The notes: a model not told the origin generated them from the sequence alone. A stretch of DNA of 64,000 bases from an uncultured Rhodobiaceae bacterium (GCA_937907245.1 CALCUM010000003.1:310001-374000); one strand, 5' to 3'. Numbered from the stretch's first letter, positions 45,856 to 55,173 are shown. Numbers and translations: made by a program.

Positions 45856-47673
45856 CTATTCAGCGGCTTGCTGATTGAACTGCAAATTAGCAAGGCGCGC
45901 ATAAAGCCCGCCTTGTTTTAGCAGCTCTTCGTGGCGACCCATGGCCGTTACCGCACCATTTTCCATCACGATAATCCGGTCAGCTTTCAAGACTGTGGCC
46001 AAGCGATGGGCGATAACCAAAGTGGTGCGCCCCTCCATCAAATGGGTCAGGGCTTTTTGCACTAAAGTTTCGCTTTCGGCATCCAGCGCACTGGTCGCTT
46101 CATCGAGCAAAAGAACTGGCGCATTGCGCAACAGCGCGCGAGCAATGGCGATACGTTGGCGTTGGCCGCCAGACAGCGTCACCCCGCGTTCGCCAAGCTC
46201 GGTCTCATAGCCTTCTGGTAAACGGGTAATAAATTCATCCGCTTGCGCAGCTTTAGCGGCTTGAATAACCTCTTCCGCAGTTGCCTCGGGGCGGCCAAAG
46301 CGGATGTTGTCCATCACGGTTTTCGCAAACACCACGGTTTCTTGGGGCACCACAGAAAGGGCGCCGCGCACGGTTTGCGGCGTCATATCGCAAAGGCCAA
46401 TGCCATCGATGGAAACAGTTCCTTGCTGGGGGTCATAAAACCGCGATAGCAATTGAAACACAGTGCTTTTACCCGCGCCTGAAGCGCCCACCAAAGCCAC
46501 GGTTTCTCCCGGACTTACCTCCAGGGAGAACCCAGCCAAGGCAGAAATATCGGGGCGCGTAGGATACTGAAACGTAATATCTTCAAACCGAATAGAACCT
46601 TTGGCCGGTTGCGCCAAAGCCTTCGGATTTTCAGGCGCTTTAATATCGGGCTCAACTTGCAATATCTCGACCAGGCGCTCGGTCGCGCCCGCAGCCAGTT
46701 GAACTTCGCCCCAAACTTCCGACAAAGCACCGATAGACGTTGCACAAAGAACCGCATAGAGAATGAATTGCCCTAAAGTGCCCCCCGTCATCTCGCCTTG
46801 CAAAACGTTCTGCGCGCCGAGCCATAAAATGCCCACCACGCCAGAGAAAATAAGTACAATGGCAATGGCGGTCATGCCCGCGCGAGCCAAAATACGCAAT
46901 TTGGCAGTGATAAAAGAGCCTTCCACAGCCTCCCCAAAAGCGGCGCGGTCTTGGGCTTCATGGGTAAAACTTTGCACGGTTTGCATGGCACCAATGGTTT
47001 CGGCGGCATGGCTGGCCGTATCGGCAATGCGGTCTTGGCTGGCGCGCGCTAGGCGGCGCACCATGCGGCCAAAAACAATCACGGGCACCACGACGGCAGG
47101 CAACGTCAATGCCGCCAACCCAGCCAAGCCCGCGCTGGTATAAACCAACATGATGGCCGAACCGACAAACATAAATGCGTTGCGAAGCGCGATGGAGGCC
47201 GAGGAGCCAACCACGGTTTTAATCAGCGTCACATCGGCGGTGAGGCGGGATAATACCTCGCCGGTGCGGGTTACTTCAAAAAACGAAGGCGATAGAGTGG
47301 TGATATGGGCATAAACGGCGCTGCGCAAATCTGCGGTGACGCGCTCCCCAATCCAGGAAACAAAATAAAACCGCGTGGCACTGGCTACGCCCAAAACCAC
47401 GGCCACGCCAAACATAGCTAGAAAGTAGCGGTCGATGGAGGCGGCATCTTCAGACGAAAACCCATTGTCGATCATAAAGCGCACCGCAATCGGCATGGCC
47501 AAAGTGGCGGCTGTAGCGGTCAGTAGCGCCAAAAAAGCGGCTAAAACGCGGCCTGGGTATTGGGCGATAAAGGGCACAAGGGTTCGTAAGGGCCTAACGC
47601 TGCGCGTCTTCGGACGGCGTTTGGCATCTTCTTCCATTTGCGTAACGGCTTGCGCCGCGTCATTTCTCGACAC
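45856..47673 (-). CDS. ABC exporter with fused TM and ATPase domains (MsbA/ABCB-like)
   Basis: 605-residue half-transporter. Six transmembrane helices (about residues 38-330) precede an ATPase with Walker [20 protein letters not shown]-loop [13 protein letters not shown], signature [16 protein letters not shown], Walker [13 protein letters not shown] and H-loop IAHRLATV. Closest in pattern to lipid or drug exporters of the MsbA/LmrA type. GTG 47673 with AGGTGAT just upstream is the chosen start. Divergent from rpmE, a gene pair common in alphaproteobacteria. Confidence 0.92.
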   Translation of the reverse strand: MSRNDAAQAVTQMEEDAKRRPKTRSVRPLRTLVPFIAQYPGRVLAAFLALLTATAATLAMPIAVRFMIDNGFSSEDAASIDRYFLAMFGVAVVLGVASATRFYFVSWIGERVTADLRSAVYAHITTLSPSFFEVTRTGEVLSRLTADVTLIKTVVGSSASIALRNAFMFVGSAIMLVYTSAGLAGLAALTLPAVVVPVIVFGRMVRRLARASQDRIADTASHAAETIGAMQTVQSFTHEAQDRAAFGEAVEGSFITAKLRILARAGMTAIAIVLIFSGVVGILWLGAQNVLQGEMTGGTLGQFILYAVLCATSIGALSEVWGEVQLAAGATERLVEILQVEPDIKAPENPKALAQPAKGSIRFEDITFQYPTRPDISALAGFSLEVSPGETVALVGASGAGKSTVFQLLSRFYDPQQGTVSIDGIGLCDMTPQTVRGALSVVPQETVVFAKTVMDNIRFGRPEATAEEVIQAAKAAQADEFITRLPEGYETELGERGVTLSGGQRQRIAIARALLRNAPVLLLDEATSALDAESETLVQKALTHLMEGRTTLVIAHRLATVLKADRIIVMENGAVTAMGRHEELLKQGGLYARLANLQFNQQAAE

Positions 47674-47730
47674 ATATCACCTGTTGCTTCTCTGGCCAGC
47701 TTATAGCAGCCTGTTTGACCAGCGACCAGC

Positions 47731-47800
47731 CCTGATTAAACAGGCTTGCGCCACCCTGATTAAACAGGCTTGCGCCACCCTGATTAAACAGGCTTGCGCC
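47731..47800. repeat. 24-bp tandem repeat, 2.9 copies
   Basis: Three units at 47731, 47755 and 47779 (the last lacks two bases) are identical over their shared length. Each unit starts CCTGATTAAACAGG, a small hairpin with CCTG/CAGG arms, then TTGCGCCAC. A preceding GCCTGTTT (about 47709) can pair with AAACAGGC in any unit. The array lies between the divergent ABC exporter and rpmE starts. Confidence 0.9.
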
Positions 47801-47882
47801 GTTGCCCCGTGTCCGTTATATAGTGCGTCACGCGAGTTTTATTAGCCCCTTATTTAGCCCCTTTGGGGCGAGGATTGAAAAG

Positions 47883-48107
47883 ATGAAAAAAGATATTCAT
47901 CCAGATTATCACATGATTACCGTAGCGATGACCGATGGCACGACCTATCAGACGCGCTCGACTTATGGCGAGGAAGGCACAACGCTAACCCTCGACATCG
48001 ACCCGACCACGCACCCAGCCTGGACCAAAGGCACAGGCGCCTTGGTTGACCGCGCCGGCCGCGTCAGTCGCTTTAACAAGAAATTCGACAGCTTTATGGG
48101 CGAATAA
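47883..48107 (+). CDS. rpmE: 50S ribosomal protein bL31 (zinc-free form)
   Basis: 74-residue ribosomal protein bL31: [32 protein letters not shown], then [16 protein letters not shown] and [15 protein letters not shown]. There is no cysteine, so it is the zinc-independent form. ATG 47883 follows GAGGATTGAAAAG; an upstream in-frame extension was rejected because it covers the leader. A terminator follows at 48133. Confidence 0.96.
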   Translation: MKKDIHPDYHMITVAMTDGTTYQTRSTYGEEGTTLTLDIDPTTHPAWTKGTGALVDRAGRVSRFNKKFDSFMGE

Positions 48108-48122
48108 TCCGCCTCAAACCTG

Positions 48123-48314
48123 TTATGTATTGAAAAGGGCTTCTGCATCGCTGCGGGAGCCCTTTTTGCTTTCGTGCATCGCTTTGGCGCGGGCAATTTC
48201 GCGCTCCAGCAAAACCACGCGCTCTTCCAGCTCTTCCAAGCCTTGCAGCGTTAAATCCTGCATCGCAAGCTGGGCTAGCAGGCTGCCCTTCGGGGCTTCA
48301 ATTTCTTCTTCCAT
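48123..48314 (-). CDS. DUF1192 small protein
   Basis: 63-residue protein with MEEEIEAPKGSLLAQLAMQDLTLQGLEELEERVVLLEREIARAKAMHESKKGSRSDAEALF. The C-terminal half is a coiled coil with the LEERVVLLEREIARAK core of DUF1192, an alphaproteobacterial family of unknown function. ATG 48314 was chosen over a longer frame to 48347 on family length. Its last 35 bases hold the rpmE terminator. Confidence 0.85.
   Translation of the reverse strand: MEEEIEAPKGSLLAQLAMQDLTLQGLEELEERVVLLEREIARAKAMHESKKGSRSDAEALFNT
48133..48167 (+). terminator. rpmE terminator embedded in convergent DUF1192
   Basis: AAAAGGGCT and AGCCCTTTT form a nine-base stem with a 16-base loop, followed by T and GC-rich sequence. It starts 25 bases after the rpmE stop and lies wholly within the DUF1192 coding region on the other strand. 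The A-run on one side and T-run on the other could serve both directions. Confidence 0.7.
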
Positions 48315-48375
48315 CGTCTCTCGGCCCTTCCTATAGTCTGCCTTCACTTGTTTAGTTTATCTGAAAGTTTAAAAG

Positions 48376-49377
48376 ATGTCTGAAAATCTGCCCAAAACCA
48401 TGCGCGCCATTGCCATCGGCGAGGATAAAACCCCCGACAGTCTGTTTATTGAAGAGACCGCTTTGCCGAGCTATGGCGACGATGAAATACTCGTCCGCAT
48501 CGGCGCGGCTGGCGTTAACCGGGGCGATTGCATGCAGCGCATCGGTTTCTACCCCCCGCCTCCCGGGGCCTCTCACATTATGGGATTAGAATTTTCGGGC
48601 ACCGTGGTAGCTATGGGCAAAAACGTAGACACTTGGCAAATCGGCGACCGCGTGGCGGCACTCGTGGCTGGCGGCGGCTATGCCGATTACGCCACAGTAC
48701 ACCAACACCACGCCCTGCCTGTGCCCGAGGACATGAGCCTTACCGATGCCGCCGCCTTGCCCGAGACAATTTTCACCGTCTGGGCCAATGTGTTTGAAGG
48801 CGGCGCTCTGCAATCTGGCGAGACCCTGCTCATCCATGGCGGCTCCAGCGGCATTGGCACGACCGCCATTCAAATGGCTAAACATTTTGGCGCCAAAGTT
48901 ATCGTGACCGCAGGCTCGCCAGAGAAATGCGCGGCTTGCCTCGATTTGGGAGCGGACTTGGCGATTGATTATAAATCCCAAGACTTTGTTGAGGCTTGTG
49001 ACAGTTTCACCCAAGGGCAAGGCGTCAACGTCATCCTCGATATGGTAGGCGGCGAGTATGTGAATCGCAATATTCAAGCGACAGCCATTGGCGGACGCAT
49101 TGTTAATATCGCGCATATGGCTGGCTTTGAAACGCAAGTGAACTTTCTGCCGGTAATGCTGAAACGCCTCACCTTAACGGCCTCTACTTTGCGCGCCCGC
49201 CCGACGGAAGAAAAAACTCGCCTAACGAAAGCCGTCGCCAAAAAAATATGGCCTTCGCTAGGGGTAAGCGTAAAGCCTGTGGTCGATAGCGTCGTGCCTT
49301 TGGCAGAAGCTGGAAAAGCCCATGCCCGAATGGAAACCAGTCAACATATTGGTAAAATCATTCTTGATTGCCAGTAA
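48376..49377 (+). CDS. NAD(P)H quinone oxidoreductase (zinc-free MDR family)
   Basis: 333-residue medium-chain dehydrogenase of the quinone oxidoreductase/PIG3 type. GVNRGDCMQRIGFYPPPPGASHIMGLEFSGTV is in the catalytic domain, and the Rossmann motif is LLIHGGSSGIGTTAIQMAKHFGAKVIVTAGSPEKC near residue 150. GGEYVNRNIQATAIGGRIVNIA follows. No zinc ligands are seen. It likely reduces quinones or enones with NADPH. Confidence 0.92.
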   Translation: MSENLPKTMRAIAIGEDKTPDSLFIEETALPSYGDDEILVRIGAAGVNRGDCMQRIGFYPPPPGASHIMGLEFSGTVVAMGKNVDTWQIGDRVAALVAGGGYADYATVHQHHALPVPEDMSLTDAAALPETIFTVWANVFEGGALQSGETLLIHGGSSGIGTTAIQMAKHFGAKVIVTAGSPEKCAACLDLGADLAIDYKSQDFVEACDSFTQGQGVNVILDMVGGEYVNRNIQATAIGGRIVNIAHMAGFETQVNFLPVMLKRLTLTASTLRARPTEEKTRLTKAVAKKIWPSLGVSVKPVVDSVVPLAEAGKAHARMETSQHIGKIILDCQ

Positions 49378-49380
49378 ATC

Positions 49381-49406
49381 AAAACGAAGCCCTAAAACGA
49401 AGCACA
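49381..49406. repeat. 13-bp tandem duplication after a gene
   Basis: AAAACGAAGCCCT is followed directly by AAAACGAAGCACA (11 of 13 identical), four bases after the quinone oxidoreductase stop. Nothing else is recognisable in the 198-base gap to trcR. Confidence 0.6.
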
Positions 49407-49575
49407 AAAACTTTGCAGCCATGCGCTTTCTCGTCTATAGAAAAGCATATCCTATAAATTAAGTGCCCAAAGGATGCATAAGACCATGCATCCCGAAAGC
49501 TCGCACATAGGACAAAGTTTCAGCTGGGTAGCCTATCCAATTAGGCAAACCGCCCAATAAATTATGGAGAGCAAA

Positions 49576-50328
49576 ATGACTGCACCCTTGATGCCGAAAG
49601 CCACCGCCGTGTGGTTGGTTGACAATACAGCCCTGACTTTTGATCAAATTGCCCTGTTTTGCGGTCTGCATCCGCTTGAAGTTAAAGGCATTGCCAATGG
49701 CGATGTTGCGGCTGGCATTAAAGGCACAGACCCAATCTCCAATGGTCAATTGACCCGCGCCGAAATTGAACGCTGTCAAGAAGACCCAACCGCACAAATG
49801 CAATTGGCCGAAGCCAAGCGCGATATTCCGCCGCCCAAGCCCCGCAAAGGCTCGCGCTACACACCGCTATCCAAACGCCAAGAGCGCCCAGACGCCATCG
49901 CTTGGTTGGTTCGCAATCATCCAGAACTCAACGACGCCGAAGTGGGCCGCCTCGTCGGCACTACCAAGCCAACCATTCAAAGTGTGCGCGAGCGCAATCA
50001 CTGGAACATGGCCAATATCACGCCAGTCGATCCAGTAACTTTGGGTCTTTGCTCGCAAATTGAGTTGGATGAAAATGTAGCCAAAGCGGCTGTGCGCGAA
50101 GAACGTCGCCTCAAGCGCCTCGCGCGCGAAGCCGAGAAAAATGGCGAAGTGTTGAAAGATGCTACCGAAACCACGGCCTTGCAAAGCGAGCCAGCGCCAG
50201 AGTTTGTATCTTCCGCTCCTGGCAAACGGGTAGACGATAGTAATGTGTTCTCGGATATCCCAACCACGCCAGCCGCGGCAGAGGAAACCGAAGAAGCCTT
50301 GCGTCCAGAAGACGTCTTTAAAGAATAA
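49576..50328 (+). CDS. trcR: DUF1013/TrcR-type cell cycle transcriptional regulator
   Basis: 250-residue protein matching the DUF1013 family, named TrcR (cell cycle transcriptional regulator) in alphaproteobacteria. The N-terminal segment LMPKATAVWLVDNTALTFDQIALFCGLHPLEVKGIANGD and middle RQERPDAIAWLVRNHPELNDAEVGRLVGTTKPTIQSVRERNHWNMANITPVDPVTLGLCSQIELD are highly typical and hold two helix-turn-helix-like units. The acidic C-terminal tail is variable. ATG 49576 has GGAGA five bases upstream; an earlier ATG at 49564 overlaps that site. Confidence 0.88.
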   Translation: MTAPLMPKATAVWLVDNTALTFDQIALFCGLHPLEVKGIANGDVAAGIKGTDPISNGQLTRAEIERCQEDPTAQMQLAEAKRDIPPPKPRKGSRYTPLSKRQERPDAIAWLVRNHPELNDAEVGRLVGTTKPTIQSVRERNHWNMANITPVDPVTLGLCSQIELDENVAKAAVREERRLKRLAREAEKNGEVLKDATETTALQSEPAPEFVSSAPGKRVDDSNVFSDIPTTPAAAEETEEALRPEDVFKE

Positions 50329-50494
50329 CTTGATGCTGCAAAGCAGAAATTTGTTCTTTAACCGCCAGTTTTTTGCGCTTTAGCGTCCACGTGTCGAGGC
50401 TATCGGTCGATAGGTCGGTACGGCTGCGTTCGATGTCCTCTTCCAGCTGTTTATGCTGGCGCAGAAGACTATTCAGTCGGGCATCTTTGCTCAT
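50318..50494 (-). CDS. YdcH family (DUF465) small protein
   Basis: 58-residue protein read from the minus strand: starts MSKDARLNSLLRQHKQLEED, has ERSRTDLSTDSLDTWTLKRKKLAVKEQISAL, and ends HQVIL. The pattern of two helices with LKRKKLxxKEQI is the DUF465/YdcH family, a small coiled-coil protein of unknown function. A GGGAGTGAG ribosome site precedes the ATG. Its last 11 bases overlap the end of trcR on the other strand. Confidence 0.85.
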   Translation of the reverse strand: MSKDARLNSLLRQHKQLEEDIERSRTDLSTDSLDTWTLKRKKLAVKEQISALQHQVIL

Positions 50495-50593
50495 AAAACA
50501 CTCACTCCCTTATACTACTTGATAAGCATGGCCGTTTTACGGGCCACGTGTCTAATTAAAAATCACCTTGAGCCGCCCTCAAATGGATAACCA

Positions 50594-50622
50594 TTGTCAT
50601 TTGTTGCAATTTGGCTTGATAT
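50594..50622 (+). promoter_or_regulatory. Weak candidate promoter for purEK
   Basis: TTGTCA (50594-50599) and TGATAT (50617-50622) are spaced 17 bases and lie 60 bases before the purE start. The -35-like box matches five of six consensus positions and the -10-like box only three, so this is a weak suggestion. Confidence 0.25.
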
Positions 50623-50682
50623 GAAGTGGTAAATGCGGTTACATCCGCGCTTTCTAAGAGCTATCCAAAGGCGGAAGAAAAC

Positions 50683-51174
50683 ATGAGTGACACGGCAAAA
50701 ATTGGAATCATCATGGGCAGCCAGTCCGATTGGCCAACCATGAAACATGCAAGCGACATTTTGGACGAACTGGGCATTGCCCATGAGGTCAAAATCGTTT
50801 CCGCGCATCGCACTCCCGACAGAATGTATGACTATGCCAAAGCCGCCAAAGGCCGCGGCCTGAAAGTGATTATTGCAGGCGCAGGCGGCGCGGCGCATCT
50901 ACCTGGCATGACGGCCGCCCTCACCAGCGTGCCTGTGTTGGGCGTTCCGGTGCAATCTCGTGCTTTATCGGGCCAAGACTCGTTGCTTTCCATTGTTCAA
51001 ATGCCAGCCGGCATTCCCGTCGGCACTTTGGCTATTGGCGATGCGGGCGCAAAAAATGCTGCCCTCTTGGCCGCTGCCATTGTTGCCAATGAAGATGATG
51101 CCTTGAGCACCCGCCTAGAGGCCTGGCGCGCCGCGCGCACTGCCGATGTAGAAGAGAGCCCACGTGACGCCTAA
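50683..51174 (+). CDS. purE: N5-carboxyaminoimidazole ribonucleotide mutase
   Basis: 163-residue class I PurE that converts N5-CAIR to CAIR in purine synthesis. [25 protein letters not shown] near the start, [27 protein letters not shown] and [33 protein letters not shown] are all typical. ATG 50683 has GGCGGAAG upstream. The 3' end overlaps purK by 11 bases. Confidence 0.97.
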   Translation: MSDTAKIGIIMGSQSDWPTMKHASDILDELGIAHEVKIVSAHRTPDRMYDYAKAAKGRGLKVIIAGAGGAAHLPGMTAALTSVPVLGVPVQSRALSGQDSLLSIVQMPAGIPVGTLAIGDAGAKNAALLAAAIVANEDDALSTRLEAWRAARTADVEESPRDA

Positions 51175-52255
51175 GCCGACCCTTCCGCTCGTTTTATCGC
51201 CCGGTGCCTGCATCGGCATTGTCGGGGGTGGCCAATTGGGCCGCATGCTGGCTTTGGCCGCAGCCGAGCTTGGTTTCCAGACGCATATTTTTTGTCCTGA
51301 AGAAAATTCGCCCGCCAGCCAAGTCGCAACTTTCTCGACGCAAGCCAATTATGACGATAAATCTGCGCTCGATAGATTCGCCAATAGCGTCGATGTGGTG
51401 ACCTATGAGTTTGAAAACATTCCCGTTCCCACCGTTGCCCATATTGAAACCACAAAACCCGTCTTGCCGTCTGCCAAAGCTTTGGAAGTCGCGCAAGATC
51501 GCTGGGTAGAAAAAACCTTCATGCGCGATCTGGGTCTGGGCGTCGCAGACTTCCATGACATTACCTCGGTACAAGATTTGCGCGCCGCGCTAGATGCCAC
51601 CCAAGGCGAAGGCATTTTGAAAACCCGCCGATTTGGCTACGATGGCAAAGGCCAATGGCGCTTGCGGGCCGACACCGACCTAGACGCCATTATGGCCGAA
51701 CTAGACGGCCAGCCAGCCATTTTAGAAGCCCTCGTGCCTTTCGAGCGCGAGATATCCCTGCTTGTGGCGCGCAATCCAGTGGGCGACACAGCCACCTATG
51801 ACGCCTTGGAGAACGTGCATAAAAATCACATCCTGCACACTTCCACCCTGCCCGCGACTTTGACCCAACCCCAAGCAAAGGCCGCGCAGGCGATGGCGGC
51901 AAAGATTGCCAATGCGCTCGATTACGTCGGCGTTCTGGCCATCGAATGTTTCGTCACACCGCAAGGTCTGCTGGTCAATGAAATCGCGCCACGGGTGCAT
52001 AATTCGGGCCATCTCACGCAAGACGCCTGCCATTGCGGACAATTCGAGCAACACATTCGCGCCATCGCGGGCTGGCCGTTAGGCGATGCCAGCGCGCACT
52101 CGCAAGCGGTGATGACCAACCTCTTGGGCGATGAAATTAATGACTGGCAAAACTGGGCTGCACAGGAGGCCACCTACTTGCATTTTTACGGCAAGACCGA
52201 AGCCAAGCCCGGCCGCAAAATGGCGCATGTCACACGCTTAACGCCGCGCGGGTAA
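51164..52255 (+). CDS. purK: N5-carboxyaminoimidazole ribonucleotide synthase
   Basis: 363-residue ATP-grasp enzyme making N5-CAIR from AIR, bicarbonate and ATP, feeding PurE. Signatures are [21 protein letters not shown] at the N-terminus, [24 protein letters not shown] near residue 145, [14 protein letters not shown] and [31 protein letters not shown] near 265. GTG start at 51164 overlaps purE. Convergent with the COQ9 gene. Confidence 0.97.
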   Translation: MTPKPTLPLVLSPGACIGIVGGGQLGRMLALAAAELGFQTHIFCPEENSPASQVATFSTQANYDDKSALDRFANSVDVVTYEFENIPVPTVAHIETTKPVLPSAKALEVAQDRWVEKTFMRDLGLGVADFHDITSVQDLRAALDATQGEGILKTRRFGYDGKGQWRLRADTDLDAIMAELDGQPAILEALVPFEREISLLVARNPVGDTATYDALENVHKNHILHTSTLPATLTQPQAKAAQAMAAKIANALDYVGVLAIECFVTPQGLLVNEIAPRVHNSGHLTQDACHCGQFEQHIRAIAGWPLGDASAHSQAVMTNLLGDEINDWQNWAAQEATYLHFYGKTEAKPGRKMAHVTRLTPRG

Positions 52256-52267
52256 ATCAGGATTATT

Positions 52268-52933
52268 TCACGAGCGATAGCGCATTTTTGCGAGGCTCGA
52301 CATAATGCCTTCAAAAGGCGCTTTGTCACCGTGCAGCTTGTCTGACCAAGCGGTGGCTTTGGCTTTGAGTTTTTCAAATTGCATGACATTTTCAATGCGA
52401 CGTTCCAAAAACGCGCGGGTTTTGGCGTCGCCTTCGCTATCATCGTCAAACCAAGTCAGGCGGGTGGTCGCAATCACGCCACTTAGAATCACCCGTTTAG
52501 AATAATAATTATAATCCGTGGCCGTATCGCCAGCCCAGCGCCACATTTGATTGGCGCTTTCAAAAAGTAATTTAGCCCCCAGCTTTTGGCGCGACGGCAA
52601 GGCCAACCAACCCGCAGCCCGGCGCGAAGCCTCTTTATGCTCCGCATCCACGCTTAAACGCGTCCACACGGCTTCGGTAATGCGTTCACGAATTTTCAGA
52701 CTGTCGCCCTCTGGCAAAGCCGCCATCATGCGAGCATCACCATCGGCAGAGAACAGCCGAATTAGGCCGCCAACCCCTTTGGGAAAAGCCAAAACCGCCA
52801 TGTTTTCGTCAACACCTGAGCTGGCAATCGCGCCTTGCAGCAATTTATCTGACCAGCCATCAAAAGCCACATTGGGCAAGGCAGCGGCCAAAACCTGCTG
52901 CTGGGTTTCTAAATAGGGGGTTTCATGGCTCAT
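52268..52933 (-). CDS. COQ9 family protein (RpsU-divergent)
   Basis: 221-residue COQ9-family protein, the bacterial homologue of the mitochondrial lipid-binding COQ9 that assists ubiquinone hydroxylation. The family C-terminus MWRWAGDTATDYNYYSKRVILSGVIATTRLTWFDDDSEGDAKTRAFLERRIENVMQFEKLKAK is intact at about residues 135-200. In alphaproteobacteria it is typically divergent from rpsU, as here. Start ATG 52933 is preferred but an ATG at 52954 is possible. Confidence 0.9.
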   Translation of the reverse strand: MSHETPYLETQQQVLAAALPNVAFDGWSDKLLQGAIASSGVDENMAVLAFPKGVGGLIRLFSADGDARMMAALPEGDSLKIRERITEAVWTRLSVDAEHKEASRRAAGWLALPSRQKLGAKLLFESANQMWRWAGDTATDYNYYSKRVILSGVIATTRLTWFDDDSEGDAKTRAFLERRIENVMQFEKLKAKATAWSDKLHGDKAPFEGIMSSLAKMRYRS

Positions 52934-53098
52934 AGGCAGAATATGGAGTTTCAAGACCTGAAATACAAGTCACAATTAGACCCAGAAGAAGCCCTGCCCC
53001 TACTAGACAAAGCCCACGCAACTTGCTACACAATGCGTCAAGTGAAGGCACGGCTTTGGTTGTGCCATCTCTAATCTATTTTGAAAGGGTGATGAAAC

Positions 53099-53323
53099 GT
53101 GCAAGTTTCCGTTCGTGATAATAACGTCGATCAGGCTTATAAAGTCCTGAAGAAAAAGCTTCAACGAGAAGGTGTCTTCCGTGAAATGAAGCTTCGTGGC
53201 CACTACGAAAAACCTTCTGAAAAGCGGGCTCGTGAGCAAGCCGAATCGGTTCGCCGGGTTCGTAAGCTGGCTCGCAAAGCCGCACAACGCGAAGGCGTTG
53301 TTTTGGGCAAGCGCAAATACTAA
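53099..53323 (+). CDS. rpsU: 30S ribosomal protein bS21
   Basis: 74-residue bS21: [60 protein letters not shown]. The start is GTG at 53099 with GAAAGGGTGATG upstream. A strong terminator follows 24 bases after the stop. A small hairpin GGCAC/GTGCC precedes the ribosome site in the leader and may be regulatory. Confidence 0.97.
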   Translation: MQVSVRDNNVDQAYKVLKKKLQREGVFREMKLRGHYEKPSEKRAREQAESVRRVRKLARKAAQREGVVLGKRKY

Positions 53324-53347
53324 GCCCAGCTTTCTAAACAAATAAAA

Positions 53348-53380
53348 AAGCCCCGATCGAGAGATCGGGGCTTTTCTTTT
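53348..53380. terminator. Intrinsic terminator of rpsU, possibly bidirectional
   Basis: AAGCCCCGATC and GATCGGGGCTT form a perfect 11-base stem with a GAGA loop, followed by TTCTTTT and preceded by an A-run on the other side. It lies between rpsU and the convergent pntB gene. Confidence 0.9.
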
Positions 53381-53439
53381 GGGCTCATATCTTTTGAGCT
53401 CATAGAGCCGTTTCTTGAAGGCGCGAATAACGCCAAGAC

Positions 53440-54852
53440 CTAGAAGGCCTTGACGATATTCTCGACCATTTTCTTCGCATCCGAGAACAACATCATCGTG
53501 TTGTCACGGAAGAACAATTCGTTCTCTACGCCAGCATAACCAGCCGCCATGCCGCGCTTGATGAACAGCACCGTATTGGCACGTTCAACATCAAGAATAG
53601 GCATGCCATAAATAGCACTGGTTGGGTCTGTTTTCGCGGCCGGATTGGTCACATCATTGGCGCCAATCACAAAAGCCACATCGGCTTGTGCGAACTCAGA
53701 GTTAATGTCTTCCAGCTCATGCACATCATCATATGGCACGTTGGCTTCCGCCAGCAGCACATTCATATGGCCTGGCATACGCCCTGCCACAGGGTGAATG
53801 GCATAGCTGACCTTAACGCCTTGCTTTTTCAGCTCATCCGCCATCTCGCGCAAAGCATGCTGGGCTTGCGCCACCGCCATGCCGTAGCCTGGAACAATGA
53901 TAACCGAAGAAGCATTTTTCATAATGAACGCCGCATCTTCTGCAGAGCCACGCTTCACAGGGCGTGTTTCCACAGCGCCGCCGCCGCCAGCTACCACATC
54001 GTCGCCACCAAAGCCGCCGAGGATAACCGAGAAGAATGACCGGTTCATCGCCTTACACATAATGTAAGACAAAATAGCGCCTGAAGACCCAACCAACGAA
54101 CCCGTGATGATGAGCGCCAGGTTTCCTAAAGTAAAACCAATACCGGCAGCCGCCCAACCCGAATAAGAGTTTAGCATCGACACAACCACTGGCATATCCG
54201 CGCCACCGATTGGAATGATAATCAAGAAGCCAATAACAAATGACAGCACGGTAATGAATAAGAATACCTCTGGCAGCTGATTGGCAGGATCCATGCATAG
54301 GTAAGCGATACCGCCAAGAATGCTGAGGAGCAGAATAAGGTTAATGGCATGACGCTGTGGCAACATAATCGGCGCGCCTGACATCGTGCCTTGCAGCTTG
54401 GCAAAGGCGATGATGGAGCCCGAGAAGGTAATGGCGCCAATTGCGGCTCCCAAAGACATCTCCACGAGACTTGCCGCATGAATATGGCCATTGGCATCTA
54501 CAATGCCGAAAGCTTCGGGCGATAGGAAAGCAGCCCAAGCCACCAGCACAGCGGCCAAGCCGACCAGCGAGTGAAACGCTGCCACGAGTTGTGGCATGTC
54601 CGTCATGGCGATGCGACGTGCCGTCACCGCGCCAATAAGGGCACCAATGCCGATACCAGCCGCAATAATGCCGAAGCTTTCCATGTCTTTGCTTTGCAGC
54701 AAAAACAATGTGGTGGTGATGGCAATGGCCATACCCACCATGCCAAAATAGTTACCTTGGCGTGATGTCTCTGGTGACGAAAGGCCACGCAGCGACAGAA
54801 CAAAGAACACGCCAGAGGCGAGATAAAGTAGCGAAGATAGATTTGCACTCAT
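53440..54852 (-). CDS. pntB: NAD(P) transhydrogenase subunit beta
   Basis: 470-residue beta subunit of the proton-translocating transhydrogenase. About nine transmembrane helices fill residues 1-265; the NADP-binding domain III begins near 285 and has VIIVPGYGMAVAQAQHALREMADELKKQG, YAIHPVAGRMPGHMNVLLAEANVPYD and VIGANDVTNPAAKTDPTSAIYGMPILDVERANTVLFIKRGMAAGYAGV. Uses the proton gradient to reduce NADP with NADH. It is last in a pntAA-pntAB-pntB operon. Confidence 0.97.
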   Translation of the reverse strand: MSANLSSLLYLASGVFFVLSLRGLSSPETSRQGNYFGMVGMAIAITTTLFLLQSKDMESFGIIAAGIGIGALIGAVTARRIAMTDMPQLVAAFHSLVGLAAVLVAWAAFLSPEAFGIVDANGHIHAASLVEMSLGAAIGAITFSGSIIAFAKLQGTMSGAPIMLPQRHAINLILLLSILGGIAYLCMDPANQLPEVFLFITVLSFVIGFLIIIPIGGADMPVVVSMLNSYSGWAAAGIGFTLGNLALIITGSLVGSSGAILSYIMCKAMNRSFFSVILGGFGGDDVVAGGGGAVETRPVKRGSAEDAAFIMKNASSVIIVPGYGMAVAQAQHALREMADELKKQGVKVSYAIHPVAGRMPGHMNVLLAEANVPYDDVHELEDINSEFAQADVAFVIGANDVTNPAAKTDPTSAIYGMPILDVERANTVLFIKRGMAAGYAGVENELFFRDNTMMLFSDAKKMVENIVKAF

Positions 54853-54864
54853 GGGGTCAGGCCT

Positions 54865-55173
54865 CTACTTGTCTTTTTTGCGGTACATGGCGAGCATGCG
54901 CTGGGTTACCAGGAAGCCACCAAAAATATTGATCGAGGCCAGCACTACAGCGCCAAAGCCAAGCCAACGCGTCATTTGGCCCGAAATGTCATTGGTGCCG
55001 ACTTCAGCGCCAATGGCCACCAAAGCGCCAACAATAATAACGGAGGAAATAGCATTCGTAACCGACATCAGCGGTGTATGAAGAGCCGGCGTAACCGACC
55101 AAACCACGTAGTAACCGACAAATACGGCCATCACGAAAATGCTCAATAGATAGACAAAAACATCAGCGTTCAT
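54865..55173 (-). CDS. pntAB: NAD(P) transhydrogenase subunit alpha, membrane part
   Basis: 102-residue membrane subunit (alpha2) with three to four helices. [35 protein letters not shown] is the conserved core shared with the C-terminus of E. coli PntA. The split alpha arrangement is the Rhodospirillum-type three-gene form. The ATG overlaps the pntAA stop by one base, and pntB follows 12 bases after its stop. Confidence 0.95.
   Translation of the reverse strand: MNADVFVYLLSIFVMAVFVGYYVVWSVTPALHTPLMSVTNAISSVIIVGALVAIGAEVGTNDISGQMTRWLGFGAVVLASINIFGGFLVTQRMLAMYRKKDK

Noticed and set aside
48586-49137. Long antisense frames such as this one (also 16017-16451, 38586-38984, 46763-47143)
   Set aside because: They lie wholly inside well-supported genes, have no ribosome sites and match no family; they reflect codon bias on the coding strand.
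50495-50682. 6S RNA or other noncoding RNA upstream of purE
   Set aside because: The gap has about the right length, but I could not fold a long rod with a central bubble; only a small GGCC hairpin is visible.
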